Source of the DNA: Dastarcus helophoroides
Taxonomy: Eukaryota; Arthropoda; Insecta; Coleoptera; Bothrideridae
NCBI GenBank assembly: GCA_028583605.1
Contig: CM053330.1
Span: 32,165,619-32,229,618 of the forward strand
Direction of reading: 5' to 3'
DNA: 64,000 nucleotides
Shown here: in pieces, positions 12,721 through 24,505 of the stretch
Numbering within the stretch: position 1 is the stretch's first letter
Layout of the letters: every line of letters begins with the position of its first letter
Notes under the pieces: model-generated
Told to the model about the DNA's origin: nothing
The model's database searches: none
The model's input: only the letters and a program-made list of their open reading frames with translations
Program-made: the position numbers and the translations under genes

Positions 12721-14081
12721 TTTACGAATTTAATTTGATTTTTCGAACTTTAATTATTAATTGAATGGAAATTTAGATTTCTTTCTAGAACTACGAAATT
12801 TTCCCCCCTAAATTTGAACATATCGAATTGAAACACGAAATTAAAAAAAAATATTAACTTACACTTTTAAGAAAGAGTAAGAAATTAAAAAAAACTCGAA
12901 ATTTAGGTACAAAAAATTGTAGTTTTCATTTTAAGCAAAACATTTTGACTTTCAACTTGATTGTTCGAGTTGAAAATTCCGGACCTATGTTCATATGAAC
13001 TTTTTTTCTTAAAATGACCCAAGAATTATATTCGTTAAGTATTAGCATTTTATTCGAAATTTTCCTGTATACATTAGAGAAGACCATTAAGGGAAACCTA
13101 TGCAAAATTTAGAGCGAAATAAACTAACTTCTTCTAAGATCCTAAGGTTATTAAAGATTCAGAAAGGTCTCTAGATATAGTTACTGCACTTTCGTAGTAG
13201 TCGGATTTTTATTTATGCAAGTTATATCTAAAGTAATCTATTTAAAGAAACGATTAACAAAGAAATTGTTTGAATTGCAAAATTAACGAGCAAGGTACAT
13301 CCATTTCGTAAGCTATAGTTTTCAATGTCAATGACATCGAAACACTTGTGTTTGTATCCAAAAAAGTTAATTGAATGAAAAATGTACTTTAGAACTGCAG
13401 CGCAGCAGAATTTCATATTTTCAAAATATTACACAATCGATTGTATTTTCTAAGCTTTACATGTGAGACATTCAAATAATATTTATGACTTTACAAACTT
13501 ACACTTTCTTTCTAGTTTGTTTAAAAATAATCAATTTTATTGATAATTTTCTAAAAAGAAATGTAAATAGCAGCTACAACCGCCGCCCACACAAATCTAC
13601 ATCTAAATTTTTAATAGATTTAAGTGTAGGAACAGAGGCAAATACCCAAAACCTGAACTCGACTTAAAAGCCACAGTAATAGTTAATACATATCCACATC
13701 CGAACGTAGACAGAAATCGAATCGAGTTCAAACAGAAGACATTGAACTTCGTTTGGCGTGTTGTGCGGCAACACAAAAGGGTACACACCTTTCTCACTGA
13801 CAGCCAAGATAATGAGCAAAGATTTTTATGTAAATAAGCTCGCCATTTTTCGTTTTAACGTTTAGAGAGTCATTATTTGGCGGAATTAGAAAATACCCAG
13901 GAGCTTGGTAAAACAAATCCCTTTGTGATTTTTTTCTATTTATAGGCATCGTTTTTCCGGTTACAATCTTATTTGTTATCTCATTAAAACTGGAAATATT
14001 TAATAAATCCTTCGTAAAACCGAAAGTGCGCATCTTAAACCGATTATTTTCTTGAAATTTTAACTCGAATTAACTAATTTT
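12721..14081. other. Mostly unique sequence, no gene recognised
   Basis: AT array fades by about 13020. 13030-14080 is more complex and not visibly repeated elsewhere in the window. Short open frames on the minus strand (13228-13416, 13603-13797, 13794-14033) have no domain I recognise. Confidence 0.4.
13794..14033 (-). CDS. Unrecognised 79-codon open frame, possible exon
   Basis: I do not recognise this frame. It starts with ATG at 14033 and its later part (YQAPGYFLIPPNN, then KNGELIYIKIFAHY) has a more balanced composition than the array-derived frames nearby. It lies in the least repetitive stretch of the first 20 kb. There is no signal peptide, membrane segment or motif that I can name. 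It may be an exon, a decayed gene or chance. Confidence 0.15.
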   Translation of the reverse strand: MRTFGFTKDLLNISSFNEITNKIVTGKTMPINRKKSQRDLFYQAPGYFLIPPNNDSLNVKTKNGELIYIKIFAHYLGCQ

Positions 14082-14297
14082 GGTGGAACGGACTGGCCCT
14101 TGGTTATCTTCAAAAATTGAAACCCAAAAATTGTCCCCTGAAACCAAAAAAGATTAAAAAACACAACAAAGGTTGTAGTATCTCTCTGAAGATGATAGCT
14201 TGGCTGTCAAAACGCGTTTGAGCAACCTTTTTTGTGCTTTTTAATCTTTCTTGATTTCAGGGGACAATTTTTGTATTTCAATTTTCGAATTACCTAG
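14082..14297 (+). mobile_element. Penelope-like repeat P2, partial inverted form
   Basis: The left arm runs inward from GGAACGGACTGGCCC through TTGAAACCC, GTCCCCTGAAACC and AAAACACAACAAAGGTTG. It is followed directly by TATCTCTCTGAAGATGATAGC and the full right arm, which ends TTTGTATTTCAATTTTCGAA. Arms are inverted copies of each other. In the hammerhead-like core (CTGAAGA at 14186) GAAA has become AAAA, which should kill any ribozyme. Confidence 0.55.
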
Positions 14298-15053
14298 TTT
14301 TTCGTTAACATTTTCACAGTCTGGTTTGCTAACTGTTAAAAGAAATGAAAAGCAAGTTTGGAAAAAATTTTGAATTTTGACATACAAATATGTGATATTT
14401 AAGAAATTCTTCAACGTCACCTGACATGTGCTGACGTTTAAATATATTTTTTTAAATATTGTGTTCAAACTTCAAATGTTGGGTAAAAAGACGATATTTC
14501 TAGATTAAAGCAGAAATTTAATATGTATAATGATTAATATAATGACAGTGATTTATTAATATTAAAAAAAAATTGAAAACTTCGAAAAAAAATCGTAGAA
14601 AATAAGGTTTACACACGAAATATTATTAACAATAAAGCAAAAATCACAAATGTGAATGATGAGAAAAATATCAGAATTTCAAGAAAGTCAGAATTTGGAA
14701 AAAATCGTATTTAACTATATTTTCAGTTTTTTTCTCAAAATTTCTACACAAAAAATGGAAATTCCAAATAAAGTCAAAATTGCTTGCAAAGCTTAAAATT
14801 TGAGTTCGCAATCTAACTTTTAAGAAGGAAAAGTGGAAAATTTTGACTTAATTTTGAGAAAATAAACGAATTTGGAGAAAAAAATATAACTTATTAGAGG
14901 AAAAAGTCAAATTGGGACAAAAGAATCAAAATTTTCGCAAATATTGTTCTACCAATTTCACTTTTGTATTTAAATTGTGACGTAATTTTCAAAGTTTGAA
15001 ATTTCAACATAATTTCGAATAAAACGTCAAAATTTCGACAAAAGGATGAATTT
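14298..15053. repeat. Degenerate AT array
   Basis: A-rich array from about 14560 on. The open frames at 14241-14468 and 14894-15136 (-) are array or repeat-arm sequence. Confidence 0.5.
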
Positions 15054-15232
15054 TGGTGGAACGGACATTGGTTATCTTCAAAAATCGAAATACAAATCTT
15101 GTCCCCTGAAACCAAGAAAGATTTAAAACACAACAAAAGTTACTCCAACGCGTTTCGATAGCCAGTACCTCTCTGAAGATGATAGCTTTGCTATCGAAAC
15201 GCGTTAGAGCAAGCTTTATTGTGTTTTTTAAC
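15054..15232 (+). mobile_element. Penelope-like repeat P3, best-preserved core
   Basis: The core is complete: CTCT, CTGAAGA (15173-15179), one U, GATAGC-TTT-GCTATC as a perfect 6-bp stem, GAAA, CGCGTT, AGAG. CTCT and AGAG can pair as a hammerhead stem I. The left arm (GGAACGGAC, ATCGAAATACAAATC, GTCCCCTGAAACC, then CCAACGCGTTTCGATAGCC) is an inverted copy of the right side. The tail after GTGTTTTTTAAC is lost. Confidence 0.55.
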
Positions 15233-15627
15233 TTACTTTTCGATGGAAAAATCGAAATTTCGGCAAGTAGATCAAATTACGAGACCAAATGTTGATACAA
15301 AAAAATTAATTCTAAAAAAAAGTCGAACTTTGGGAAAAAAGTAGAAATTTTGAAAAAAAAACACAGCTTTGAAAATAAATTGAAATCTTGGGAAAAAATC
15401 CAATTTAAAAATACACATTTAGAAAAAAACAAACTGTAGATCTTCAGAAAAAGATCGAACTTTAAAAACAGAACAATATCGAGATAAAATTCGAAATTTT
15501 AATAACAAGACCAATTTTGTAGAAAAAGTTAAAGTTTGCACAAACATAAATGGTTAAATTTTGAGAGAAAGTCGAAATTTCGAGAAAAGCCACCCTTTTA
15601 CTTCATTTCAACCTAATTTCGAGAAAA

Positions 15628-15662
15628 AAGTTTCAGGGGACAAGATTTGTATTTCAATTTTT
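15628..15662 (+). mobile_element. Penelope-like repeat P4, tail fragment
   Basis: Only the terminal piece remains: TTTCAGGGGACAAGATTTG then TATTTCAATTTTTAAAAG. It is embedded in the higher-order repeat. Confidence 0.5.
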
Positions 15663-16100
15663 AAAAGTATGAATTTCGAGGAAAAAAATTACAATTTTAA
15701 GAAGCAAAAATGTCAACAAGCGATAAAAGTCAATATTTCCTGAAATATATTTTGGAAAAATGAAAATAAACAAAGACAAATTCTAAGAAAAGCCTAATGT
15801 TGGGAATAAACTCGAAAGACGAATTTTGAGAATAAATTAGAATTTCGAGAAACAGTCCAAAATGAAAGCCGAATTTATAAAAAAAAGAATTCTAAATCTT
15901 CAAAAAAAAACCGAACCTTAAAAAACATGAATATTTATAACAAAATCGCAATTTAAATAAAAAGATAAATTTCGAGGACACAGTTGAAGTCCGCACAACT
16001 ATAGAAGATCAGATTTTAAGAGAAAAGTTTAAGTTTTTATATAAAATGTCGACGTAATTTCCAGAAAAACAAGAGAATTTTCGAAAAAAACCAATTGCAA

Positions 16101-16206
16101 GAATTGAGATACAAATCTTGTTCCCCTGAAACCCAGAAAGATTAAAAAACACGACAAAAGTTTCATAGGATAAGATTTGTATTTCAATTTTTTAAGATAA
16201 CCAAAC
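16101..16206. mobile_element. Penelope-like repeat P5, core deleted
   Basis: The left arm (GAGATACAAATCTTG, CCCCTGAAACC, AAAAACACGACAAAAG) joins directly to the end of the right arm (TTTCATAGGATAAGATTTG, ATTTCAATTTTTTAAGATAACC). The whole core between the arms is missing, leaving a short foldback. Confidence 0.5.
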
Positions 16207-17760
16207 ACCAATTTCAAGGCAAAAATCTAAATTCCAAGAAATAAAAAATGTCTAATTTCGAGATAAATTAATAATAAATGCAACTTCGAGTAAAGCCTGA
16301 TTTCAAGAAGGTCGAATTTAGACAAGACCGATTAAAAAAATAGGAATATTAAAAAATTCGAAATTTAAATAAACAGACGAATCATTAAAAAAAGTTTCAA
16401 TTTACGCAAACACAAAAGATTGAAGAGAAAAGTAGAAATTTCGAAACAAATGCTATGTTTCTTTTACAAAATCTGGACCCAGTTTTGAAAAAAAATGAAA
16501 TTTCGAGAAAATACGAATTTCTAGGTAAAAATCGAAATTTCGAGAAATAGAAGATGTCAAACTTTAAGATAAAAGTCAATATTTCCAGAAAACATCAAAT
16601 TTTAATAAAACTATAAAAGAAAAAAACAATTTCTAAAAAGAGTCAAATTTTGGAAAAATAAAGTCGAAATTTAAAATAAAAGACAAGCTTTGAGAATAAA
16701 ATAAAACCTTGAAAAAAATTCCGACTTAAAAAACGCATTTAAAAAAAAATAAACTGTAGATCTTCAGAAAAAGACCGAATTATAAAAAAAGAAGAATATC
16801 GACAAAATATTCGAAGTTTTAATAAAAAAACCAATTTTGTCACAAAGTCGAAATTTGCACAAACATAAAAGGTTAAATTTTGAGAGGAAGTTGAAATTTC
16901 GGGAAAACCCACCCATTTAAACCATTTTAACCGAATTTCGAGAAAAAAGTGAAATTTTGGCAAAATACGCTTTTCGATACAAAAAATCGAAATTTCGGGA
17001 AGTAGATCAAATTTTGAGACCAAATTTAAAGACATAAAAGGTTAAATTTTGAGAGAAATTCAAAATTTTGGGAAAAGCCACCCTTTCACAACATTTCAAC
17101 CTAATTTCGAGAAAAAACTAAAATTTTAGAAAATACGCTTTTTGATCAAAATTAAAATTTCGAAAATAGATTACATTTTGAGACCAAAATTTAAGGCAAA
17201 AAAATAGATTCTAAAAAAATTCGAATTTTAGGAAAATAAAGTCGAAATTTTGAAAAAAAGACAAGCTTTGAGAATAAATTGAAATTTTGAGAAAAAGTCC
17301 AATTTATAAAAACGTATTTAGGGAAAAATAAACGGTACATCCTCAAAAAAAGATCGAACTTTAAAAAAAAAGAATATCGACAAAAAATTCGAAATTTTAA
17401 TAAAAAGACCAATTTCGTAGAAAAAGTCGAAATTTGCGCAAACATAAAAGGTTAAATTTTGAGAGAAAGTCGAAATTGATTAAAAAGTCTCCCTTTTGCA
17501 ACATTTTAACCTAATTTCGGGAAAAAAGCGAAAATTTGGCAAAAAAAGGTTTTCGATGCAAAAATCGAAATTTCGAGAATCAGGTCAAATTTTGAGACCA
17601 AAATCATATTTTCAAAAAACGCCTTTTTTTGGGGAAAGTGGAAAGAAAAAAGTACATTCTAAAAAGAGTCAAATTTTGGGAATAGAGTTAAAATTTTGGA
17701 AAAAGACGAATTTTGAGATTAAACTGAAACTTCGAGAGAAAAACCCAATCTAAAAAGAGC

Positions 17761-18030
17761 AGAATTTAGAACAAGGAATTTGACCTTGAAAACAAATAAA
17801 AAAAGAGACGAATTTTAAAAGAGTCGAAATTCGGAGTAAGAGATATCCTCTGTATCTTTTTTCCAAATTTAATTAATTAATTAATTAATTGATTTGGAAA
17901 ACTTGAAAGCATTGCCAATATGTAACTAAAAATTTAACTGAAAATCTCGACTTGTCAAAAAAGAACTGGCGAAGAAAATGCCAATCAAAAAAAAATCTTA
18001 AAGGAAAAATAGATTATTCAAACGGCAGTT
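17761..18030. repeat. AT array with ATTA microsatellite
   Basis: End of the higher-order array. An (ATTA)n run is at about 17869-17891. No gene. Confidence 0.5.
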
Positions 18031-18150
18031 CAAAATTGAAACACAAATCTTGTCCTCTGAAACTTGTCTATCGAAACGCGTTAGAGCAACCTCTGTTGTG
18101 TTTTTTAATCTTTCTTCGTTTTAGGGGACAAGGTTTGTATTTCAATTAAT
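18031..18150 (+). mobile_element. Penelope-like repeat P6, truncated core
   Basis: A short left arm (AAATTGAAACACAAATC, TGTCCTCTGAAAC) abuts CTATCGAAACGCGTTAGAGC and the complete right arm up to TTTGTATTTCAATT. CTGAAGA and the 5' side of stem II are gone. The copy at 63279 breaks within the same stem. Confidence 0.5.
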
Positions 18151-18159
18151 TGAAAATTT

Positions 18160-20240
18160 TGAATATATCAGAAAAATTAACTTTATTCTCAAAATTTCAA
18201 CTGTTTTCTGAAAATCGCAAGTCCTAAAGTTTCTTCATAATTTTCATCTATTTAAAAGATATATTTTTTAAAGTTTTGACTCAGAAAATGTTGACCTTTT
18301 TGCGCCTTTTTCTCGAAATTCTGACTTCAAATGTTTTAATCCCTTTCAAATTATTTCATTTTCTTTAAATTTTCACATTTTAAAACATTTTATCATTTTC
18401 AAATTTCGGCGTTCCTTTAAAGTTCCTACTTTTTTTAGAATTTCGTTTTTTAAATAGTTTTGAGTGTTTTTAAAAAGTTTATCTTTTCTTTCTTGCCAAT
18501 TTTGACCCTTTGAAAATTAAGATTTATTTTCGGAAATTTTGACGCTTTGAGATTTTTTAAACTTGCACCTTTTTTTTTAAATTTTCTCAAGATGTTGATT
18601 TATTTTGAAAATTTGGATACTTCAAATTTTCGACTTTTCGAAATTTTAACTTTTTTAATTCGATTTTTTTCCTAGTTCGACCCTTTTTGAGAAATTTAGT
18701 TTTTTTTGAGGAATTCGACTATTTTTAAAAATTTTGACAATGTTTAAATTTCGAAATCTCAAAATTTCCAATTTTTTCAAAATTTCAGTTGTTCTCTCAA
18801 AATTTGTTTGGCTATCTTGAAAATTTAATTTTTTTTTAGAATTAAGACTTTCAGAATTTTTATTTTTTTTTGAAACTTTCGGCTTTTCAAAGTTTAGATT
18901 TTTTTAGAAAATGTGGGTCAATTGAAAATCATGACTTCTTGAATTTTTTCAAAATTTCTGCTCTTTAAAAATTTTTACTCTTTTTAAAAATGTCAAGTTT
19001 CATGCAAGCTAGGCTTTTCCAAAATTTCGACCTTTTGAAATAATAGAACTTTTCAACATTTCACTTTTTTAAATTTTTACAGCTTAATTTTTTTTGAAAA
19101 TTTCTCAAAATGTCGAATTTTTCAAATTTCGAATTTTTGAAAATCATTCAGTTTTATTTTTGAAATTTTTTCGATCTTTTCAAAAAATCGTTTCTCAAAA
19201 TTTCAACTATCAAAAATTTTGCTTTTTTTGTTAATTTTCACTTCAAAATTTCGATAATATTTGAAAATTGTATCTTTTCTGATAATTCTGATTTTTTTTC
19301 TTGAGGAAAATTCAGTTTTTTTTAGTTTGAACAATTACATGGGTACTATTTTTTAAATCTTGAATTTTTTTTAAAATCTTGATCATTTTAAAATTTTTAA
19401 TTACTTTCCAAAATTTAGGCTTTTTTAAAAAAATTATGAATACTTTGGAAATTTCGCCATTTTGTTTAATTTTTAAATTTTGAAAATATCAGTTTTTCCA
19501 AAATGTTGTCTTTTTATAATTTTGATTTTAACTTTTTTTGAACATTTTAACTTTCCATGAAACTTTCGACATTACATTTTGCAAAATTTCGACTTTATTT
19601 AAAAATTTTGACTTCACCCTTTTTTTTCAAAATTTTAACTTTTTTCAATACTTTCGATTCTTATGAAAATTTTTACTTCTTTAAAAATTTGGACAAGTTT
19701 TAATTTTTTTTTAAAGTTTAGCTTATCTCCAAATTTTCAATTTTTTTTTATAAATTACGTTTTCTCTAAAATTCAAGACCTTTAAAAATTTCGATTTTTT
19801 AAGATTTCGTTTCTTTTCATTTCGCCTTTTTTTCAAATTTTTTCTAAAAGGTAAAAATTTAAAAAAAAATTTCTAAATTTTTTTTGGAAATTTTGATTTT
19901 TTCACAATTTTACGTTTGTAGAATTTTGATATGTTGAATTATATTTATTAAATTTAAAACAATAATTTTAATTTTTAAATGATAAAATAAAAAATGTCAA
20001 ATTTGGAAAAAAGACTTTAAATTTGTAGAATTAGACCGAATTTTAAAAGACGACAAAATTTCTAAAAAAAAGTTCAATTTTAGGAAATAAAGTGGAATTT
20101 TAACAATAAAATCCAACTACCAAAACGCATGTTGAGAACAAAGTGGAATTTTCGATAAGACGAAGTTAGAGGAAAAATTTGAAATTTGCAGAAGCATTAA
20201 AGGTTAAATTTTGAGATTTATTTATTATCCCCCAAATTCG
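18160..20240. repeat. Degenerate T-rich AT array
   Basis: TTTTGAAAATTTTGAC-like sequence without coding content. It turns A-rich after about 20000, then gives way to complex sequence near 20240. Confidence 0.6.
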
Positions 20241-20734
20241 ATATTTAAAAACAACATGTGTACGTATGCGATCAGTAATTATGCTTAGAGGTCGTAACTT
20301 TTAGCTGATTATTAAAATTTTTGACCCTTTCGCAATTCACCAAGATAAAACACTATTGATTTTGGAAATGATTGCGCCAGTGGTTTAATTTTTAACAAAT
20401 TTATCTTATTAGGGGGTAACCAAACTTGCAAATCAAGAATAGATTCAACTTTTAATCACGTTGCAACAACAACATGTATAAACAACAACAAACAATAATG
20501 AACAAGATTAATATGTAATTCTCTTTCAAAAATATCACTTTTGATTTTATAGAAACTGTTTTGTGCTCTTGTGTCTAGGTATTCTGTAAACATATATTAA
20601 TGACAAATATGTGTCAGCGATATCAAGAAATTTTAATTGGTACTCAACAGTCATAGCTGAAAAATAAACAATGCGCTGAGGTGGCTGAGGTAAGGAAAAC
20701 TATTTGAGCAATTTTTAAATTTCGAATTTCAAAA
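20241..20734. other. Complex sequence, nothing recognised
   Basis: No open frame of note and no repeat partner seen in the window. Confidence 0.35.
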
Positions 20735-21460
20735 TTTGGACTCTAAACTTGAAACTTTTTCCAGAGATGGTGGGAACAAAATGGAAATTCTGAGAAAAAA
20801 TTCCTGAGACTGCAACTGTCACAATTGCTTGCATTTTCCAGAACATGGTTCAAGTAATTTCATCACCCCACTATCTCACGTTATCAGCAGTGGTGAATGA
20901 TTTTTGAAATTAAAGTCGAGAGAAAAATTTTTGCGACTGAACTTAAAACTTCAATTTTAAACACAAACTTTTGAGACAAAATGATAAAATTCTTAAGTTA
21001 GACTCTAAACGTTGGACTTTTTCCCAGATATGTCGGGAGCAAAATGGAAAGTCTGAGGAAAAATTCCCTAGACTCCAACTGTCACAATAACTTCCATTTT
21101 AAAGAACATGGTTCAAGTAATTTCCCCACCTCATCATCTTACGTTTTCAGCAGTTGTGAATGATTTTTGAAATTAAAGTCGTGAAAAAAGTTTTTGCGAC
21201 TGAACTTAAAACTTCAACTTTAAACACAAAGTTTTGAGAAAAGATTAGAAAATTCGTAAGTTAGACTCTAATCTTTAGACGTTTTTTTTCTAGAACTGTG
21301 GAAGGAAAAATCGAAGCTTTGGTAGCAAAATTAAATTCTGAAAAAAAAACTTGGACTGCAATTGCCACTGTTTCTCACCTTTTCCAGTGCAGGGTATCGC
21401 TCGAAGAATTTTCTCCGCCTCAGACATCTCACATTATTGAACATCAGCAGTGGTGACTGT
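20735..21460. repeat. 263-bp tandem repeat, about 2.8 units
   Basis: The block GACTCTAA recurs at 20739, 21001 and 21264. Units also share CAACTGTCACAAT, GAACATGGTTCAAGTAATTTC, ATCAGCAGTGGTGAATG-like sequence and GCGACTGAACTTAAAACTTCAA. The third unit is more diverged (TTTCTCACCTTTTCCAG in place of the acceptor block). No reading frame is kept across units. Confidence 0.8.
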
Positions 21461-21948
21461 TGGGTAATGGCAGCTCAATGACAATAATAAACGTCAATTG
21501 AAACCTTGACGTATCATAGATTCGCTACTGCAGATTACTTGAACAAAGAGCACGAAAGTGTTTCTATGAATTGTAAACAAACACTTTTCGGATTGTTCTC
21601 AAACATGAAATCGCTTGCGCCTCATTTTTTACAATAGTTGTTGAGAGGAACCTAGCCAATATACTCTTTATAAAATTTAGGAGGATCCTTGTTTCCTAAG
21701 TTTGATTATTCTCTAATAAACTAGATTAATGTTAAATAAAAATTAAACAATTTGACGAATATTTTCCAAAATCAGAGGTAGTGATAAATTGCGAATTGAC
21801 AACAGCAGGAATCGTTTAAATTGGTCAAGAACTGCGACCTGTAGCATGATTACATACGTACACACAGACCAACTGACCAAAATGCATGTAGTTTTTCAAT
21901 GGCGAATTTAGGAAACTAATACTTTCAAAATAATAAAAAATATACTTT
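21461..21948. other. Complex sequence, nothing recognised
   Basis: No gene or repeat end identified. Confidence 0.3.
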
Positions 21949-22272
21949 CAAAGTAGTGATGCCCAGACTTTTACTTGATTGGAGCCAAATCACAAGTCTA
22001 AAATTGTAGGTAAGCCACACTATTGGCGATTCAAAGAAAAACATAGTGAACTGCAACCACCAATATTTTACTTAATAGTAGCGAGCCACACACTTCATAG
22101 GTGAAAAGTAAAAATAAATACAATACCAGAACTTGAAAAGTAATGCAAAAAAATTCTGAAACCAGGAAATCTATCATAGTTAACGCGAACAACATCATGT
22201 TATTGCGAGCCACATCAAAAGTTATCTCGAGCCACTTGTAGCACACGCTACGAGTTGAGCGCCACTACTTTG
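21949..22272. mobile_element. hAT-like MITE
   Basis: The ends are CAAAGTAGTGATGCCCA and, read in reverse, CAAAGTAGTGGCGCTCA. The interior (324 bp in all) repeats GAGCCACA-type words four times. Subterminal GCCACA words and a TAGTGATGCCCA end are typical of hAT MITEs. No 8-bp target-site duplication can be seen beyond the shared CAAAG. The small minus-strand open frame inside is not a gene. Confidence 0.5.
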
Positions 22273-23119
22273 GGGAAATGCCTCTTCTTTCCAAATTGCT
22301 ATAACAAAGTTAATTATTTGGAAAATTACCCAGGATATAATCAGTTTTATGGCGAAAATTCGAGTTTATGACTATTATTGACTATTTAGGAAAACTGATG
22401 AGTTTTTAGCACAAGATTGTTGTGGAAGTTTTGGAAAAACTTCGCGATGACCTTGCCCCGTTTCTTGTTAGACCATTACATTCTGTTTTATCGTGTCAAT
22501 GCAGCAGTACATCTACCAAGAGTTTGAGGAAATGAAACAGAGGAATAACGCCATCGAAAACCAATTTGATGCTTAGGAGATGTATAGGTAGTGCAGATTT
22601 ATCTCTATCTAATTTCTTCTTACTTCCAAAATGTAATGAGTTTGTTAGGAATCACTTTTCTAGAAAAAAAAAGGTGCAATATTGTTGTAGATGAAATCGC
22701 AACTCGTAGCATTTTATATGGATGAGCTACACCAAACTAAATAGAGGTCCTTGAAAAGAGTCCTTTGGAAAATATTTTTGATACCAGTTTCAGATTGTAT
22801 TACCAGATACTAACGAAAATTGGTTGTAGAAATGACAGTAAAAAGTGGTTTCTTATTGTTAGACACATTACTCAATTTGTGTAGTTTTAAATGAAAATTA
22901 GATCTTTTCGCCTTTTAAAATCCATTAATAAGGCTACAAGTCAGCAAGTTGACAACTGCGTTAACGAAATTTTAGATTTTATTTAATCCAACTTAACATA
23001 TTAATTCAGGTGTTTATAAACTACATTGGGAAACATCATGTCATTTACCTAAGCTCTTATGAAACTCAAAAATCCGAATTGTTGATGATGACAAAAGTCC
23101 AAAACTGGTTAACATTCAC
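22273..23119. other. Intergenic, no gene recognised
   Basis: Mixed sequence with many stops in all frames and no identifiable repeat ends. Confidence 0.35.
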
Positions 23120-23640
23120 AATCCTCGGCTTGTACACCACCGCACATTCAAAAACTTGGTCCTTCCGCAAGGCGCGTTAACGCAAGCCGGTAGAGTTCGT
23201 ATCCTGCCGTGGCAGCACTATCACTTGCGTCTAGAGTCCGAAGGGTTGAAATCACCACCATAAGATGAGTGTCCATCAGCTCTAAGCATCGACCGGAGCA
23301 CCTGTTGTTGTTTCGCGGCACGCCAGTGACTGAACGGCATCGGACCAGGTGAGGAGCCATCAGAGGTCACTGACACACACACACACCGTCGAGTAACGGA
23401 ACGCCGGATAGCGGTATCGCAAGAGCAGTTAGCTTACAGGACTATGTGTATGATGATCGGCAACGTCACTGGGTCTTCTCACGCGGCCCAAGAGATGCAG
23501 CGGTCAATCCTGATGCCGGCGATGCTTCTTGTTGCAGGAACATCAACCTACTTCGGCTGACGTGCAATTCTGTTTGGGTGCGCAGTACGAGGTCGTGTCA
23601 AGTTTACTGCAGAATGAAATTGCTTGCCAATGAATTACTT
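23120..23640. other. GC-rich island with B-box-like motif and CA run
   Basis: Base composition jumps to about half GC. AGAGTTCGTATCC at 23187-23199 resembles a pol III B box or tRNA T-arm. A (CA)n run is at 23370-23386. Open frames of 70 codons exist on both strands (23148-23360 minus, 23446-23658 plus) with no known domain. It may be a SINE or a host exon or 5' UTR; I cannot decide. Confidence 0.3.
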
Positions 23641-24505
23641 CTTGATAAAGTTCACTAACCTTCGATTCCGCAGTTTCAGTTTGTTGCAAAAGAAGGAATT
23701 CCTTAAACTTTGTAAATTTTATTCTCCCATTAATGCTCCCCTTTATGCAATATACCCACTCAAAGACCTACGACCCTCATTATACTTCGTTAAAATTGTG
23801 GGTAAGGATCTCCTCCTACAGAAGTTTGGGTTTCTAGAAAGCCCATTTTTTATTTCAAAAATATTTTTTAATGAATAGTAAAAATAGTACAATACTTGTT
23901 GTTTTTCTGAAAAATCTTTCAATCAAATCCTGACCTAATTTTATTAAAATAGGTCAAAACAAAACTTCAGTTAGATAGGTAAAACAATAAAACTTAAATT
24001 TGAACCTTTGGTACCATTTTTAATACACATTAACAGCGTTCACATTTCTAATATTAAAATGACATTTTGCTCCAATTAATATGTATAATGAATATAACAC
24101 TAATGGGCTATAAATTAGGCTTATACGTAATCTTCTTAGATATGAAAGAAAACACACAAAGCCTTTGATTTCAATGTTTGATCAACTATAGAAAAATGCA
24201 TGTTTTTTTTTACATGCAACATTGAAAAGTTTACATGGCTTATAACAAAAATATGAACCAAACTCAGATATAAGACAAGTGAAGAAAGAAAAGGGTTTGA
24301 TTTAAATGCCAAACTGTATACAGTAAAGTCCAAAAGTAAAGCAAAAATTCATTATCTATGTAATTAACAATTTATATGTAAAATCCTGAAAGAGGTCGAT
24401 ATTTAATTCTAAAATGGCATTTTTTGATCATAATTTTATCCCACGCCCTTCGTAGATAATGAATTATGTCGTTATTTTTGGACCTCACTATATAAATAAG
24501 AAATA
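23641..24505. other. Intergenic, no gene recognised
   Basis: AT-rich unique-looking DNA with short spurious frames only. Confidence 0.35.

Larger units (their letters stand above)
15233..17760 (+). repeat. Higher-order repeat within A-rich array
   Basis: Units are ordered series of diverged monomers. Marker A (CTGTAGATCTTCAGAAAAAGA) occurs near 15435 and 16753, with diverged forms near 15890 and 17332. Marker B (CATAAAAGGTTAAATTTTGAGAG) occurs near 15546, 16866, 17034 and 17444, with diverged forms near 16002 and 16404. Marker C (CGAAATTTCGGGAAGTAGATCAAATT) occurs near 15258 and 16989. Unit length varies from about 400 to 600 bp. Open frames here on both strands are monomer translations and not genes. 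Confidence 0.65.

Noticed and set aside
15233..17760. Numerous 60-100-codon frames on both strands
   Set aside because: Translations of the AT-array monomers; they share the monomer period and have no independent coding signal.
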